NCBI GenBank assembly: GCA_041660965.1 | Contig: JBAZVH010000001.1 | Span: 547,016 to 611,015 of the forward strand | Reading direction: 5' to 3' | From: Candidatus Gracilibacteria bacterium | GTDB lineage: Bacteria > Patescibacteriota > Gracilibacteria > BD1-5 > JAGOOR01 | DNA: 64,000 nucleotides | Part shown: positions 1 through 11,502 of the stretch, piece after piece | Position numbering within the stretch: position 1 is the stretch's first letter | How the letters are laid out: each line of letters opens with the position of its first letter | Program-made: the position numbers and the translations under genes | Notes under the pieces: model-generated | The model's input: the letters and a program-made list of their open reading frames with translations, nothing else | What the model was told of the DNA's origin: nothing | Databases searched by the model: none

Positions 1-642
1 GCGTCACTCATCAAGGTACCTCTTGCGATGGCGGTCATGAAAAAGGTAGAACGAGGCGAATGGTTCCTCTCCAACGAACTCGTGATGATGAAAGATGATA
101 GAGACACTAACTGGTGAGATGTGCACAAACGACCCATCGGGAGCACGATAACTATTCAGAAACTTTTAGAAGAAATGCTCCTCAATTCTGACAATACGGC
201 GTACCGTATCCTGTACCGTAATATGTCATTTGATGATCTCCAGGATGTTTTGATAAAATTGGGTCTTGAAGACCTCTTTAATGAAGAAGGGAAAATGAGC
301 TCCAAGGAATATACCCGTTTGATACGAGCACTGTATGCGGCTACTTACCTCGATCCAAACTCTTCACAATTCTTGCTTGATATCCTCGCTAGAACATCCT
401 ATGATGAATATCTAGGTCAGGGTGTTCCAGATACGGTCAAATTTTCTCATAAAATCTGAGAAAATGTAGATGAAAAAGTGATATCAGATTCTGGAGTAGT
501 CTATGTAGAGTGAAGACCATATCTGATATCAGTGATGATTGATTACAATGATATCTGACATGATCGAGCATTGCAGGTATTAAAGGATATTTCTCAAACG
601 GGTTATGACTATATAAGTACTGCTCAATATGAGAAAAATTAA
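1..642 (+). CDS. Class A beta-lactamase-fold serine hydrolase, 5' truncated
   Basis: Partial: the reading frame is open at base 1, so the N-terminus lies outside the window; it ends at TAA 640-642. The 213 visible residues carry the three penicilloyl-serine-transferase motifs: SLIK (SxxK, residues 2-5, nucleophile Ser2), SDN at about residues 63-65, and HKIG (KTG-like) at about 150-153, whose Gly is a TGA codon. This matches the family annotated as serine hydrolase or beta-lactamase2, often secreted in CPR bacteria. It may act on peptidoglycan or beta-lactams; the substrate cannot be read from sequence. TGA at 115-117 is also read as Gly. Its last 14 bases overlap the next gene. Confidence 0.85.
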
Positions 643-3600
643 GCATTTTTTTCATATTCTGTTTGTCAGTTATTTGGTTATTTCGATTATTTTTTCTGGG
701 ATGCCTTTTGAAGGAGTTATTCAGCATTTGCGAGAAGGAAATATCGTCGATGTGATGTACCATGCCCAGAAAAATAGCAATGTGATAGATACCGCTATCA
801 ATGAATTCGTAGTTCCCAAAATTCCACATGCCTACGCTAATGGTACCACGGATGCTATGATGACCTATGATACGCTCAATGGTACTTCAACTCCCAAGGT
901 TCGACTCTGGGATGGTTCTGCATGGTGAGCTGAGACATCGGCTACACCATTTAATGGCACAGAGATTTATCACATGATGCTCAAATATGCTCCCACCCGT
1001 GATGAAGCTATTTTGGTGGCACTCACCAACAACTGACAAGTCCAAGCACAAGTCTTTAATGGGACATCATGGTGAAGTGTGACGGTATTGTCGAATGTGA
1101 GCACTACGAATCCAAATGGTATTTCTCTCTACCGTGGTTTTGATATCGAATATGAACAATCGTCCGGAGACGCTATTGTGGTGGCGGGTGACGGTACTGC
1201 TGATCCGAACTATTATGTCTGGAATGGTTCGTCTTGGGCATCAGGAGTGGATATCAATATTCCGACGACTGGTGTACCGTATTTTATCGAGCTTGCTTCC
1301 AAGTCAGGTGCTGATGATCTAGCAATGATTGTTCTCGACTCAAACTCGGATACCTATGGTATGCGATGGACAGGAAGTGCGTGGGATAATATGGGGACGG
1401 CTACTGCCTGGGAAACTACTGCCTCTATTGCTACCATGAAAGCCATCGATGTCGCGTATGAAAAAACCTCGTGAGACATCATGTTTGTATGGTGATTTGC
1501 AACCGTAGCGACAGCACACTTTCGATACCGTACATATTCGGGGACCACCCTTGGTGCTGTGACCAATGTGACCAATGCAAATCAGGGTTGAGTTGCCCGG
1601 TGGATCAAGCTCGCTCCAAATCCGACAGCAAGTTCAGATCAGATCATGATAGGACTGCATGATGCCGGTGCCGATCTCAATACCTTTATTTGGAGCGGTA
1701 CTGCCTGGAGTGCCGTTCATGCCGAGCATAGTGCCACTACAGAAAATGCTGCTGCTGATATGGATTTTGATATCACTTTTGAGACACACAGCTCGAATCC
1801 AAATGATGCTTGGCTCCTCTGGTCAGATAGTGCTACGGTGTCTCGTAAACTCTGGGACGGTGGTACGTCTGCATGGCAGACAGCGACGACGATGGGGGAT
1901 GATAATATGGGTATTGTACTCAATGCTCAGCCCAATAATGGTGCTGTTTTAGCAGGAGTCTATGAAGACGATACTTCGGCGACAGATGATATCCGAGAAG
2001 CCCATCTGACAGGAGGAAGTCAAACATGGTCAGCCATTGCTCAGATGTGGGCAGGTCCTACCCGCCGCAATCTCTGAGTGCTCCGTATGGCACAGGATGT
2101 CCAAAAATATAATAGCTCAACCGAGGCAATGTGGGTATATGTGACAGAAGACAGTACTACTTACCCCCGGTATCGACGATGGACAGGAAGTGCATGGGGT
2201 TCTGAACTGGCCGCCTCGTGAACCAATGGTGAACTCCGGCATGGCGTGCTCAAGACTTCTCCGAAAAGAGATGAGGCTATATTGGCAACAATTTGAAACA
2301 ACGGTCGTGTCGAAGCTCAGGTGTGGAACGGGGCTACTGGCTGATGGTGAAGTGCAGCACTTCTTAATACTACCTCCAATGTAAACGGTGACCGAGATAT
2401 ACAATCATTATACCGGTGATTTGATATTGTTTATGAAGAAAGTTCAGGCGATGCCTTGGTGGTAACAGGTGATGGTACGGCAGACCCTAACTACTGGATA
2501 TGGAATGGGACTTCTTGGGCTGGTCCTGTGGATATCAATATTCCGACAACAGGTATTCCTGCCTACATCAAACTCGCTGCGAAGCCAGGTACTGATGAAC
2601 TTGCTATGATTGTTTTGGATGCTAACTCAGACGTCTATGGTATGCGGTGGACTGGGAGTGCCTGGGATAATATGGGGACATCAGCCGCTTGGGAAACAAC
2701 CGCCTCGATAGCCACCAAAGAGGCCATCGACGTCGCTTATGAAAAAACCTCGTGAGATATTATGTTTGCCTGGTGATTTGCGACGGTGGCGACTGCTTTT
2801 TTTCGGTACCGTACTTACTCTGGCACGACACTAGGCGCTGTAACTGGTGTGACCAATGCAAATAATGGTTGAGTAGTAAACTGGCTGAGGTTGGCCCAGA
2901 ATCCGACTGCTTCTTCAAATCAAATTATGTTTTGAGCTGTTGATGCCGGTGCCGATCTCAATACCTTTATCTGGGATGGTGCTGCATGGAGTGCGGTGCA
3001 TGCTGAGCATTCAGCGACAGTAGAAAATATCACCGGTCGTATCTTTGATATAGCTTTTGAGACGCATGCATCAAGTGCCAATGTTGCATGGTTGAACTGG
3101 TGAGATAGTGCGACACTCTCTCGAAAACGCTGGGCAGCTGGGGCGTGGGGCACAGCGACTACACAGGGTGATGATACGGATTATGTAGCACTCAATGCTC
3201 AACCCAATAGTGGTGCATTTTTTATGACAGCCTATGAGAGTTCAGCGTCTGCTTCGTTGGATATAACAGAAAACCGCATTACTGGTGGTGGTACAACTTG
3301 GTGAACAGCAGCAGCGATGTATAGTGGGCCTGTAGCTCGTACAGCCCTTCCTCTGACAAAAGTAGCGGTTGCAGGTGAACGCTATATTCTCCCGACCTAT
3401 ACCCAGCAGGCGTATCGATTTTTTGCCAATACTGATACTACCGATGTCGGTACTGCACTTGCAGTACAGGATACTGCCGGTGCACTCTCTGCGGCTGGGG
3501 ATGCTTTTCGTTTGCGCACTTTGCTTCGTGTCGATGGAAATGGCTTATTAACCAATGGACAACCATTTAAGCTCCAGTTTGCGCAACAATCGGGAACCTG

Positions 3601-4480
3601 TGATACAGCATTTAGTGGTGAAACCTATGCTGATGTGACCGCCTCGACCGTGATTGCCTATAAAAATAATACGACACCTGCTGATGAAGCATCCCTGACA
3701 GCAAATGCCAATGATCCCACAGATAGTGCTCGAACCATCGTCAATCAATCCTATCAAGAACTGAATAATTTCTCCAATTCGCAGGCCTCGATCCTCAATG
3801 GGCAGGATGGAAAATGGGATTTTGCCCTCTATGATAATGGTGCTCCGACGAATACGGCCTATTGTTTTCGTATGGTAAAATCAGATGGGACAGCACTCAG
3901 TACCTATACGACGATTCCACAGGTTACTACTGCTTCGAGTGGCGGCGCACTCTCGGTCGATATCGTGGATAGCGGCGGTACCCCTGTTGGGAGCCCTTCT
4001 ATGCAGATGAATAGTGTTGTCATGTCTCTGGGGTATCAGACAGCGACAGGGACATTTGGCGTGACAGCACAGAAGATGCGTGTAAGTAATTCAACCGGCA
4101 ATGCTCAGTGGTCGGCGAGTATTGCAGCCAATACTGGGAATACGGCTTTTTGGAATGGCACCAATGATTATGATTTCAATGATCCTACTGCCAATGCTGG
4201 TGATGGCGGTGATGCCGATAGTCTCTGAGGTCGTATGAATGTCGATGCCTCGGTTGGGACCCTCGGGGGGACATGTTCCACGACGGGTATTACAAAATGA
4301 GGCTCTGCTGGATTTTCACAAGGAGTGACGGATTCCATTACGTTACTCACGGCTGCTGGTACGGCTGATACTGGATGTTATTGGGATTTTACAGGAATCG
4401 CCATTTCTCAGACGATACCATGAGAACAGTCAACTGATAACTATTCGATTGCGATGACTCTGACGGTAGTGGCGATATAG
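629..4480 (+). CDS. Large repeat-containing secreted surface protein (1283 aa)
   Basis: Continuous only if TGA is Gly; about twenty in-frame TGAs, often in W-G contexts. N-terminal signal-like hydrophobic segment after MRKIKHFFHI. The body is a long array of beta-rich modules built round WNG/WxGxxW and DAN/DSNSD motifs. One module of roughly 130 residues at 1150-1480 recurs at 2430-2760 with high identity (shared IVLD, YGMRWTGSAWDNMG, YEKTSGDIMF). The last 190 residues (from about 3940) match the two small secreted proteins that follow: DIVDSGG, QTATGTFG, YDFND, ISQTIP, MTLTVVA. Function unknown; probably extracellular structural or adhesive. No enzyme motif seen. Confidence 0.85.
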
Positions 4481-4609
4481 AGATAGAGCAAAAGTTAGAG
4501 CTAGAGAAAGGAATATATATTTTCTTTTGCAAAATATTTGACAAAGAAATAAAAGTATGATGTAATGTGAGCACGATGGATGATTCCATCACTCTAATTC
4601 TTTTCTTCT

Positions 4610-5317
4610 ATGAAAAATCTTGTCTCAAACAAGCTCCTCCGAAAGCTGAATATCACGACAGCACTCGGACTCGTAGTCTTGACTGCCGGTGTCACATCGA
4701 CAGGGCTGTTTGCTTCGGCAACGTCAAACTTTGCACAGACTATCAATGCCGGAACACTCTCGGTGGATATCGTCAATAGTTCTTATGTGACGGTTGGGAG
4801 TCCAAGTGTCACCATGACGGCTGCACCATTTAGCTTTTCTTGCCAAACTGCAACTGGGACATTTGGTGCCGCAGAACAACTTATTTATGTGAAAAATCCT
4901 GATGCATCTGATACTGGTTGGGCTGTTTCATTGGCAGCTTCTGCTCCGACAGCTGTGTGGGATGGTGCTGCGAGTGATTACGATTTCAATGATCCAGGGA
5001 CTGCTGGGTGTGTCGATGATGGTGCGACGACTGATGCAGATGCATTTAGTGGTCAAATGACCGTGGATCCTTCAGGGGGCACATTAGCAACATGATCCTG
5101 TGCAACATGTGGTACCACTTCTGTTACCAAAGGATCTTCAAATGCTTTTGTGCAAGGTTCTGTCGATAGCGTGACTGTTGTCTCTGGTGCTGCCGGATCT
5201 GATGATATCGGAGATTGGAAACTCTCAGGAGTCGCTATTAGTCAAAAAATACCAGCTGAACAAGCGGCTGCGAGTGACTATGATATCAATATGACACTCT
5301 CCGTTGTCGCGGTATAG
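4610..5317 (+). CDS. Small secreted beta-rich protein, paralogue 1 (235 aa)
   Basis: Starts MKNLVSNKLLRKLN, then a hydrophobic stretch ending near FASATSNF, a probable signal peptide with Ala-Ser-Ala processing. The mature part has SNFAQTINAGTLSVDIV, which loosely resembles TasA/camelysin-type fibre proteins (inference only). It then has a Cys-containing core (SCQTATGTFG, YDFNDPG, TAGC) and ends DYDINMTLSVVAV. It includes TGA-coded Gly near 5095. About 60% identical by eye to the next gene, and homologous to the tail of the 1283-aa protein upstream. A leader with no Shine-Dalgarno precedes the ATG. Possibly a subunit that assembles with the large protein; unproven. Confidence 0.85.
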
Positions 5318-5442
5318 ATATATTACATATACTTCATTATAATCATCAAGAGCTCTTCGGGGCTCTTTTTGATAGAACGGTTGCCCTGAGGATAAAAATA
5401 TGATGTAATAAGGAAGAATATTTACTTCCATCCTTTTATTCT

Positions 5443-6141
5443 ATGAATACATATCTTTCTTCCTCTCTTCTCAAAAAGCTCAATATCCCTATCGCTCTGG
5501 GACTTGTTGTTATCATTTCGAGCAGTCTTTCGTTGTCTGTTTTTGCTTCCGCGACGTCAAACTTTGCTCAGACAATCAATGCCGGAACGCTCACTATCGA
5601 TATTGTAGATGGTTCGTATGTGACAGTGGGGAGTCCTGCTGTGACGTTTACGGCGGCGCCATTTAGCTTTACTTGTCAGACAGCGACAGGGGCATTTGGC
5701 ACGACGACGCAGCGTATTTATATCAAGAATCCTGATGCTGCTGATAATGGCTGGGTGGCATCATTGGCTGCTTCTGCTCCCACTGCTTTTTGGGATGGAG
5801 CTCTATCTGATTATGATTTCAATGATTCTACAACGGCGGGGTGTACAGATGGCGCTGATGCTGATGCTCTTGGCGGACAAATGACAGTCGATCCTTCTGT
5901 TGGGACACTTGCCACAGGCGTGTGTCTGTCGTGTGTGACGACCAATATTACAAAAGGATCTTCAAATGCTTTTGTGCAGAGTTCTGTAGATAGTATCACG
6001 TTGCTTACGGCTGCTGCGGGGTCAAGCGATGTGTGAGATTGGCATCTTCAGGGAGTCGCTGTGAGCCAAAAAATTCCTGCTGAGCAGGGAGCTGCCAGTG
6101 ATTATGATATCAATATGACGCTCTCTGTCGTGGCAAGTTAA
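5443..6141 (+). CDS. Small secreted beta-rich protein, paralogue 2 (232 aa)
   Basis: Same layout as its upstream neighbour: start MNTYLSSSLLKKLNI, signal peptide ending near VFASATSNF, then INAGTLTIDIVDGSYV, QTATGAFG, YDFNDSTTAGC and a final DYDINMTLSVVAS. Paired cysteines (TAGC and a CLSC motif near 5923-5934) suggest disulfides. TGA at 6034-6036 is Gly. The repeated pair is a tandem gene duplication that has diverged. The intergenic 125 bp contain an A/T-rich leader and an AGAGCTC hairpin (about 5349-5370) that may end or attenuate the first transcript. Function unknown; extracellular by signal peptide. Confidence 0.85.
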
Positions 6142-6151
6142 CTATTTTTCT

Positions 6152-7564
6152 ATGCTCAAAAAAATCTCTACATCTCTCTTTCTCCTCATCTATCTCAGTA
6201 TTTCTGCTGTTTCTTTTGCTGACGAGGTCGTACTTGAAATCGTCTCAGAATCGCCTGTTTCTGTCGTAGAGACAGTACCTGAACCAGTGGTAGAAAATAT
6301 TCCTGAAGAAATCATCTCAGATACTCCTCCTGTAGAAGATGTAGTACCGCCAGTAGTACCATGAGATGTCATTGTTCCAGGCACAGATGATACTTCTGTG
6401 CTTCCAAAAATCCTCCCTCTGGAAGAGGGCGTAATAGATACATCGCAAGATGTCCAAGAAGAAAATGTCGTAGATCTAACACTTCCAGAAAGTGCAATAA
6501 ACCCTCTCGATGCTGCCCCAGAAGAAACCACGGAAGAGGTAGTAGAAGATATTCCTACTACAGAAGAGCCACCAACCACTCTACTTGTTGAAGTAGAAGA
6601 AAATAGTATTTTCACTCCTCCAGGTTCAGAGCCAGAACCATGGCAACCAGCAGTAGTCCAGGATCCGACTACAGATAATATACCTGTATGAGATACCGCA
6701 ACACAATCTGATCCAGTCTTTTTGGCAGAAAATAGTGTTTTTACTCGACGACTTGCAGAAAATGTGGTCGTTGACCCAACAGCAAAACATACCTGCAAGG
6801 TGGATATTTTTCGTACGGATATATCAGATGTGGCTACTTCTATTCTCTCTGTGAAATTTTATGGGACGTCACTTTTGGCTGCATATGATGCTGAAATAGG
6901 CAGTCTACCAAACGGTATTGATGTGAGGTTTGAAAAAAACAATGATTATCTCTATAATTTCAGAGGGAAAGAGACAACACTTGAGCTTATAGTGAACAAA
7001 CAGGATAATTCTCTTTCTGGGGATTTTACAATACCTATTATTTTTACTCATAAAAGCAAAGAAGAATCGTCCGTTATTTGTCAGCTCAATCTCATCAATG
7101 AAGAAGCACAAACATCTGCCCCACACATTATCCCCGTGGAACCCATACGTGATCCATCACAAGAGTTTATGATTCAATTTCTCGAAGATATACAGACAAC
7201 ACCTCTTCCTGATACTCCAGAAGAACTCATAGAATCTCTCATACCGCAGTCGCCCATAGAGGAGACCAGTATACCTGTAACAGAAGATGCGAATAGTATA
7301 CCTCTCCAAGAATCTATTTCTACTACAGAAGATACTGCACCTGTCACAACAGTGATAGATGTCCCAGACATATCACCGGATATTGTTCCTGTAGACACCG
7401 ATTTGCCTGAAATTATTCCACCCCCTCAATCCCTGCCTCAAGATACTACAGTGCCGTTAATACCAGAGACATCAATTACTGATTCTGTTCTACCGGTAGA
7501 TGTGTTAGATCCTCAACCTATTATAGTAGATCCTCTTACTTCTTCCGATGTTTCATCGACGTAA
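6152..7564 (+). CDS. Secreted acidic Pro/Glu/Val/Thr-rich protein (470 aa)
   Basis: Starts 10 bases after the previous stop with a clear signal peptide (MLKKISTSLFLLIYLSIS, cleavage near SFA-DE). Residues about 25-205 are low-complexity and strongly acidic, with VPEPVVE, EEVVEDIP and TTEEP-like runs. A small possibly folded segment follows (about 205-335, with CKVDIF and a short Cys-containing beta motif), then another acidic Pro-rich region to the end. TGA codons near 6362 and 6689 are Gly. The composition suggests an extended stalk or spacer in the cell envelope. It overlaps the next gene by 17 bases, so the two are probably co-translated. Confidence 0.8.
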
Positions 7565-9353
7565 TACATCATCAAAAAAACCTTTTCTCAAGAATTTCTT
7601 TTCTCGGGCCCGTGCTTCTGTGTTTCGTGCATTTCTGATACTCCGATTTCATCGACTTCAGAGGCATCATAAAATCGCCATACTGGTCACAGGTATCAGT
7701 ATTTTTATGGTCAGCATCATCACCATGATTTTGAGCTTTTCTGGTGACTCAGTGTTTGGTCAGGTCAGATTTCAATTAGTGATTCGCACTATTCCCGCCT
7801 GTTATAATGGTATCGATGATGATGGGGATGGCCTGGTAGATTATCCCTCTGATCCCAGTTGTACGGGTGCTTCTGATATATCTGAGGGATTGCCTTTTGT
7901 GCCACCTGTCGTCGCTTGTTTTGCGTCTGCGACACAAGGAACGACTGGTCAGAATATGACATGGATAGCCATACCTTCCTATGGTAATGGAACCTATACG
8001 TATACTTGGTCTGGAACTGATGGGCTCACAGGTACTACTCCCTCAATCACTAAAACCTATACCTCTACAGGTACCAAAACTGCTTCGCTGATGGTGACTT
8101 CGTGAGCCACTAATTCAGCGGTGACTCCTTGTACGAATTCAATCCTGATTGCCAATCCTTCCGGGTGAGGTGGGGGTGGTGGGTGAGGTGGGTGAGGTGG
8201 GGGTGGATGAGCGATTGTCGTCCCTCCCAAACCACCAGTTGTTCCACCAATAATAGTACCACCCAGAACAGTGAATGAAAATACTGGTACAGATACTCCT
8301 CTCGATGCTGCACCACCATGATGAGATAAGGAGAGTACGCCATCTCGCCCTGATTGCATAATCCCTACTTCTGAAGCCACTTTTCGAAACTACAAAGATT
8401 ATCTTGTTTGCAATGCTCTGATTGCACCTCGGGTCACAGAAGAACACTATGAATATGAAAAACATACACCTCGCAAAGAGCTCCTCGGTGTCGCTGTTGA
8501 ACTAGCTCTCAAAGATAAGAGTGTCGCTGTTCGCAGAGGACTTCTGGGTCTCTCATCTCAGTCAAAACCAATACAAGTCGCTGATACATCCTCACCTCGC
8601 TCATTTTACTTCCTCGATATTGGGCTTGATTGACAGCCAGAATGGTTAGTAACAACAATTCAAAAGGGTGTGATTTTAGGTCTTATCTCGACTGAAAATA
8701 TCCTCTTTCATCCTGATACTGTATCCACTCGTGCAGAAACATTTGCCATGCTGATGAAGTCTGTTTGTATGGCTCAACTAGATGATCGACTGTATGCTAC
8801 CTGGGAAGAACGAGTGTACGCAACAGCAAAACGATACAATGTTACCACAAGAAATTGGGACACTTTTCAACCACAGGCACCCATGTTACGACAAGATCTT
8901 TTTGTTATCACGGCAAAATTTGATCTCTGGAGAGACGCGACGGGGGGGTGTACTCCAAAAGTTGTCATTAAGCCACTCCCGCCTATTCTTCAGGTTGTTC
9001 CTGATACAATAGTACCGTCTTTGGCGAGCGCTCCACCGAGTCCTTCCTCGGTCAAGGGTACTAACAATGCTCCTGCGCCTATAGTTTACACTTCTAAAAC
9101 AGTGCCTATTCAAGAGGCACAAAAACCAGGCACTTTCGTTCTCCTCTATGAAAATGAAATAGAAAAGGTCTACGCCTATATTGTGAAAAGTGGAGGTATG
9201 CCAGATGGTGTTCGGTTTCAGTATATACGTACTTTTTTGTGAAATAGATCGATGGCTTCTCGTCTCGTCATTCATACTATTGCTGGTACAGAATTTGCAG
9301 AAGATCGATGGCTTCTTTCAGGAGAAATGATCTTTGTCACTCTTAAGAAATAG
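7548..9353 (+). CDS. Membrane/surface protein with polyglycine linker and SLH-like C-terminal anchor (601 aa)
   Basis: N-terminal basic region, then one transmembrane segment at about residues 44-64. Next comes NGIDDDGDGLVDYP, a typical Ca-binding thrombospondin type 3-like loop, and a PKD/Ig-like domain (TYTYTWSGTDG). At about 8160-8212 a run of 16 Gly is encoded by GGN and TGA codons. A Pro-rich hinge follows, then three SLH-like repeats (FLDIG...GVILGLIS...HPDTVSTRAETFAMLMKSVCM...WDTFQP...LRQDLF...GGC) shared with the end of the 2502-aa protein at 24402. SLH repeats normally bind cell-wall polysaccharide. The 3' end overlaps the convergent mutY by 11 bases. Confidence 0.85.
8160..8212 (+). 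repeat. G-rich low-complexity tract encoding 16 consecutive glycines
   Basis: Strand-biased run of GGT, GGG, GGA and TGA codons, interrupted nowhere by another residue. Under the standard code it would contain four stop codons. Confidence 0.85.
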
Positions 9354-10479
9354 TAAGTACCTTTTTTACCCAATCTTCTTTTTCACTTTTTGTGTAATCT
9401 AGAAGTGCTATTTTTCCAGTCTGAATCTGTGCATGAAACAATTTTACCCATAAAACCCCGAGATTTTGGATCCTTAATCCCGGAGTAAAATCCTTTCGTT
9501 CTGGGGTTAATTTTGCATTCCCAAAACTTGGGCGAACAGATACCTCGAGTCCAAATGTAGCAGAAAAATAATCTTGAATTGTCTTTCTGTCATCCTTTCC
9601 AATCGGTTCGATAAGAAAAGGTTCATAATGTGGTCTGGTGCTGCTCCAATATTTTTTGTGATTTTCATGGAGGAAGACGAGGCAGACATATCATTTGTGC
9701 TTGAGTGCTTGAGTGCTTGAGGGGGGAGATTTTTTTATTGTTTTTTTGTGCCGTATCTCCAGTGTTCATCCAGTTTGAAACCACCGACATTCTGGAAGAG
9801 GGTAGTCTTCTAGCTTTTCTGGAGAAAGATTGCCCGTGTAAGCTCAGAAGTCCATCAGAGCATTATTGATATCTACCCCAGAAATATTTTCTTTCTTGAT
9901 TTGTTTCTGAAGTTGGGGAATTAGAATATTAAAATCATGTAATATTCCTCATTTTTTCTCTCTTCTCTCTTCTCTCTTCTCTTTTTTGGACTTTGCTCCA
10001 AAGTAATATCGCGAAAAAATCTTTTGGAGATTGGCGTCGAGAGCAAGTATTGGTTGATTATATCCGAAAGCAAGCAGTGCCTGAGCGGTGTATTTTCCGA
10101 TTCATGGCAGTTTTCGAAGAAGCTCAAAATCATCTGGAAATATACCATCGTATTTCTTGACGATGATTTTTGCGAGCTCTATCATTCTCCGAGCACGAGA
10201 ATAGTATCCGAGTCCTTGCCAATAGGGGAAGAGTGCTTCATAGGTGGTATTTGCCAGTGATCCAATAGTGGGGTACTTTGCAAGAAAGCGATCATAGTAT
10301 CAGATAACCCTGTCTACTTGTGTTTGTTGGAGCATAACTTCCGCAATCCAGACATGATAGAGTCTCTCTCTGTCAGAGAGATGATATATCTGTCTCCATG
10401 GCAGGTCATGGCGTCAGTGTTTTTTATACCACGTGAGAATAATCTCAAAAGGAAATGTCTTATTTTTGAGAGAGCTCAT
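9343..10479 (-). CDS. mutY: A/G-specific adenine DNA glycosylase MutY lacking the FeS cysteine set (378 aa)
   Basis: Removes adenine mispaired with 8-oxoguanine. Seen: the catalytic helix AEVMLQQTQVDRV (Glu47), the helix-hairpin-helix LPGIGKYTAQAL (about 124-135) and the catalytic Asp148 in LALDANLQKIFSR, followed by a MutT-like C-terminal half. MDFGAYTGN, where MutY normally begins its C-x6-C-x2-C-x5-C cluster, is followed by only one Cys, so the 4Fe-4S cluster appears absent. A basic low-complexity insert (KSKKEKREERREKK) is encoded by a heptanucleotide repeat, and an octanucleotide repeat lies further down. Start chosen at ATG 10479, which overlaps the upstream small gene by 20 bases. Several TGA-Gly codons. 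Confidence 0.9.
9698..9721. repeat. Octanucleotide tandem repeat (TGCTTGAG) x 3 within mutY
   Basis: Three perfect units at 9698-9705, 9706-9713 and 9714-9721, in the linker between the glycosylase and MutT-like parts of mutY. It would also shift frame on slippage. Confidence 0.95.
9956..9982. repeat. Heptanucleotide tandem repeat (TTCTCTC) x 3.9 within mutY
   Basis: Three full units at 9956-9962, 9963-9969 and 9970-9976, plus six of seven bases of a fourth. The unit length is not a multiple of three, so a gain or loss shifts the mutY frame. Confidence 0.95.
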
Positions 10480-10729
10480 GGTAGATATTTTCAGCATTCA
10501 TTTGCTGTTGATTGAGGAGGTATCTTTGATCGTTCCCCAGACAATTAAAAGCCTCTGTTTGAGTAAAATCATCAATGAGTCTAATTTGCAATCCACATTC
10601 CCAAAGTATTTTTTTGACATCACATTGTGTCTTTTTCTTGTATTTTAGAAGTCATTCTGATGTTCTCTGGGAAAGAGAAAGGGAATATTCGAGCTTTATG
10701 AGCTCTGCTTTAGGGCTCAGCGGTGCCAT
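10460..10729 (-). CDS. Small protein of unknown function (89 aa)
   Basis: ATG at 10729, TAA at 10460-10462, with one in-frame TGA read as Gly (QRTSEGLLKYKKK). Charged, probably helical: MAPLSPKAELIKLEYSL, then a basic stretch and two Cys (TQCDVKK, WECGLQ). It sits tightly between the PH-domain gene (8 bases upstream) and mutY (20-base overlap). This spacing and the uninterrupted frame are the main support for its reality. I do not recognise a family. Confidence 0.6.
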
Positions 10730-10737
10730 AGGTTTTT

Positions 10738-11475
10738 TTAATGATGTATACGTTTGTTTTTTTCTGGTGGTTGTATCGGTTCTGAGGGTGCCCCAGAGAG
10801 ATCGATGGTTCCTTTCTGCTGTCGTACTTTTTCTACGAAAGCATCTTCTTCGTTATTTGTGCGAGGCATATAACGGTAACCATCTTTATACCGAGCCATC
10901 TCGTGCTGTTGTCGAAAACCATCCACATAAATATGCATTTCTGGTGTTGTCTTATCATCATGATGTGTGCTGTGCTCTGAGTGAAGCTTTTTCTGGATGG
11001 CCTCGACGATATCATCAGGTCGATACATATATGTGATATGTATCTCATCTCCCATCTTATGGAGTGTGACATTTCCAGAATGAAACATTTTATCAAAGAA
11101 TGAATCTTGAGAAAATTGAATAGAGGAAATATCATGATATTCGATAAAGGTGGTGTCGAGCATAAAGAGTGACCATCGGACATCTATAATACCTCGCTCT
11201 GTGAGTATCCATGCGTCTGCATACCAATCTATGACTTTGTAGAGCACGACGATAAACATCAAAAAAAGATATCCTTCAAAAAGCCAGAGAAAAGGTGTCT
11301 CAACAATTCCAGGATAAAACCAAGTATAGACGCCCCATGAAACTCCCACAACTGGCACAACAAGCCAGAAAAAGATATTTGGAAAAACGGCGAGAAAATG
11401 TCTATGAAATATATCCTGCATAGTATCTCACTCTGCGAGATATCGTGCGAAAAAAAGTTGCTGAAGTCCAGACAT
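10738..11475 (-). CDS. Membrane-anchored bacterial PH-domain (bPH2/YdbS-like) protein (245 aa)
   Basis: Two adjacent transmembrane segments lie near the N-terminus (FPNIFFWLVVPVVG and LWLFEGYLFLMFIVVLY). The PH-like core follows (DAWILTERGIIDVRWSLFMLDTTFIEYHDISSIQ), then GNVTLHKMGDEIHITYMYRPDDIVEAIQ. This pattern is typical of DUF304/bPH2 proteins. A hydrophilic His/Asp-rich tail completes it. With TGA as Gly the frame opens upstream of MQDIF to an ATG at 11475 (MSGLQQLFFARYLAEGDT), which I take as the start because it continues the helical N-terminus. Role unknown. First of a compact minus-strand group with the 89-aa gene and mutY. Confidence 0.75.
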
Positions 11476-11502
11476 AGTGACAGTGTAGTGACTTCAGAGG
11501 TT

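Noticed and set aside
629..4480. A row of broken or pseudogenised fragments
   Set aside because: All breaks are TGA and in the same frame; with table 25 it is one intact gene. The same applies to most other apparent fragments.
9956..9982. CRISPR-like short repeat array
   Set aside because: Units are 7 bp and contiguous without spacers, inside mutY; a simple tandem repeat. No CRISPR array or cas gene is present in the window.
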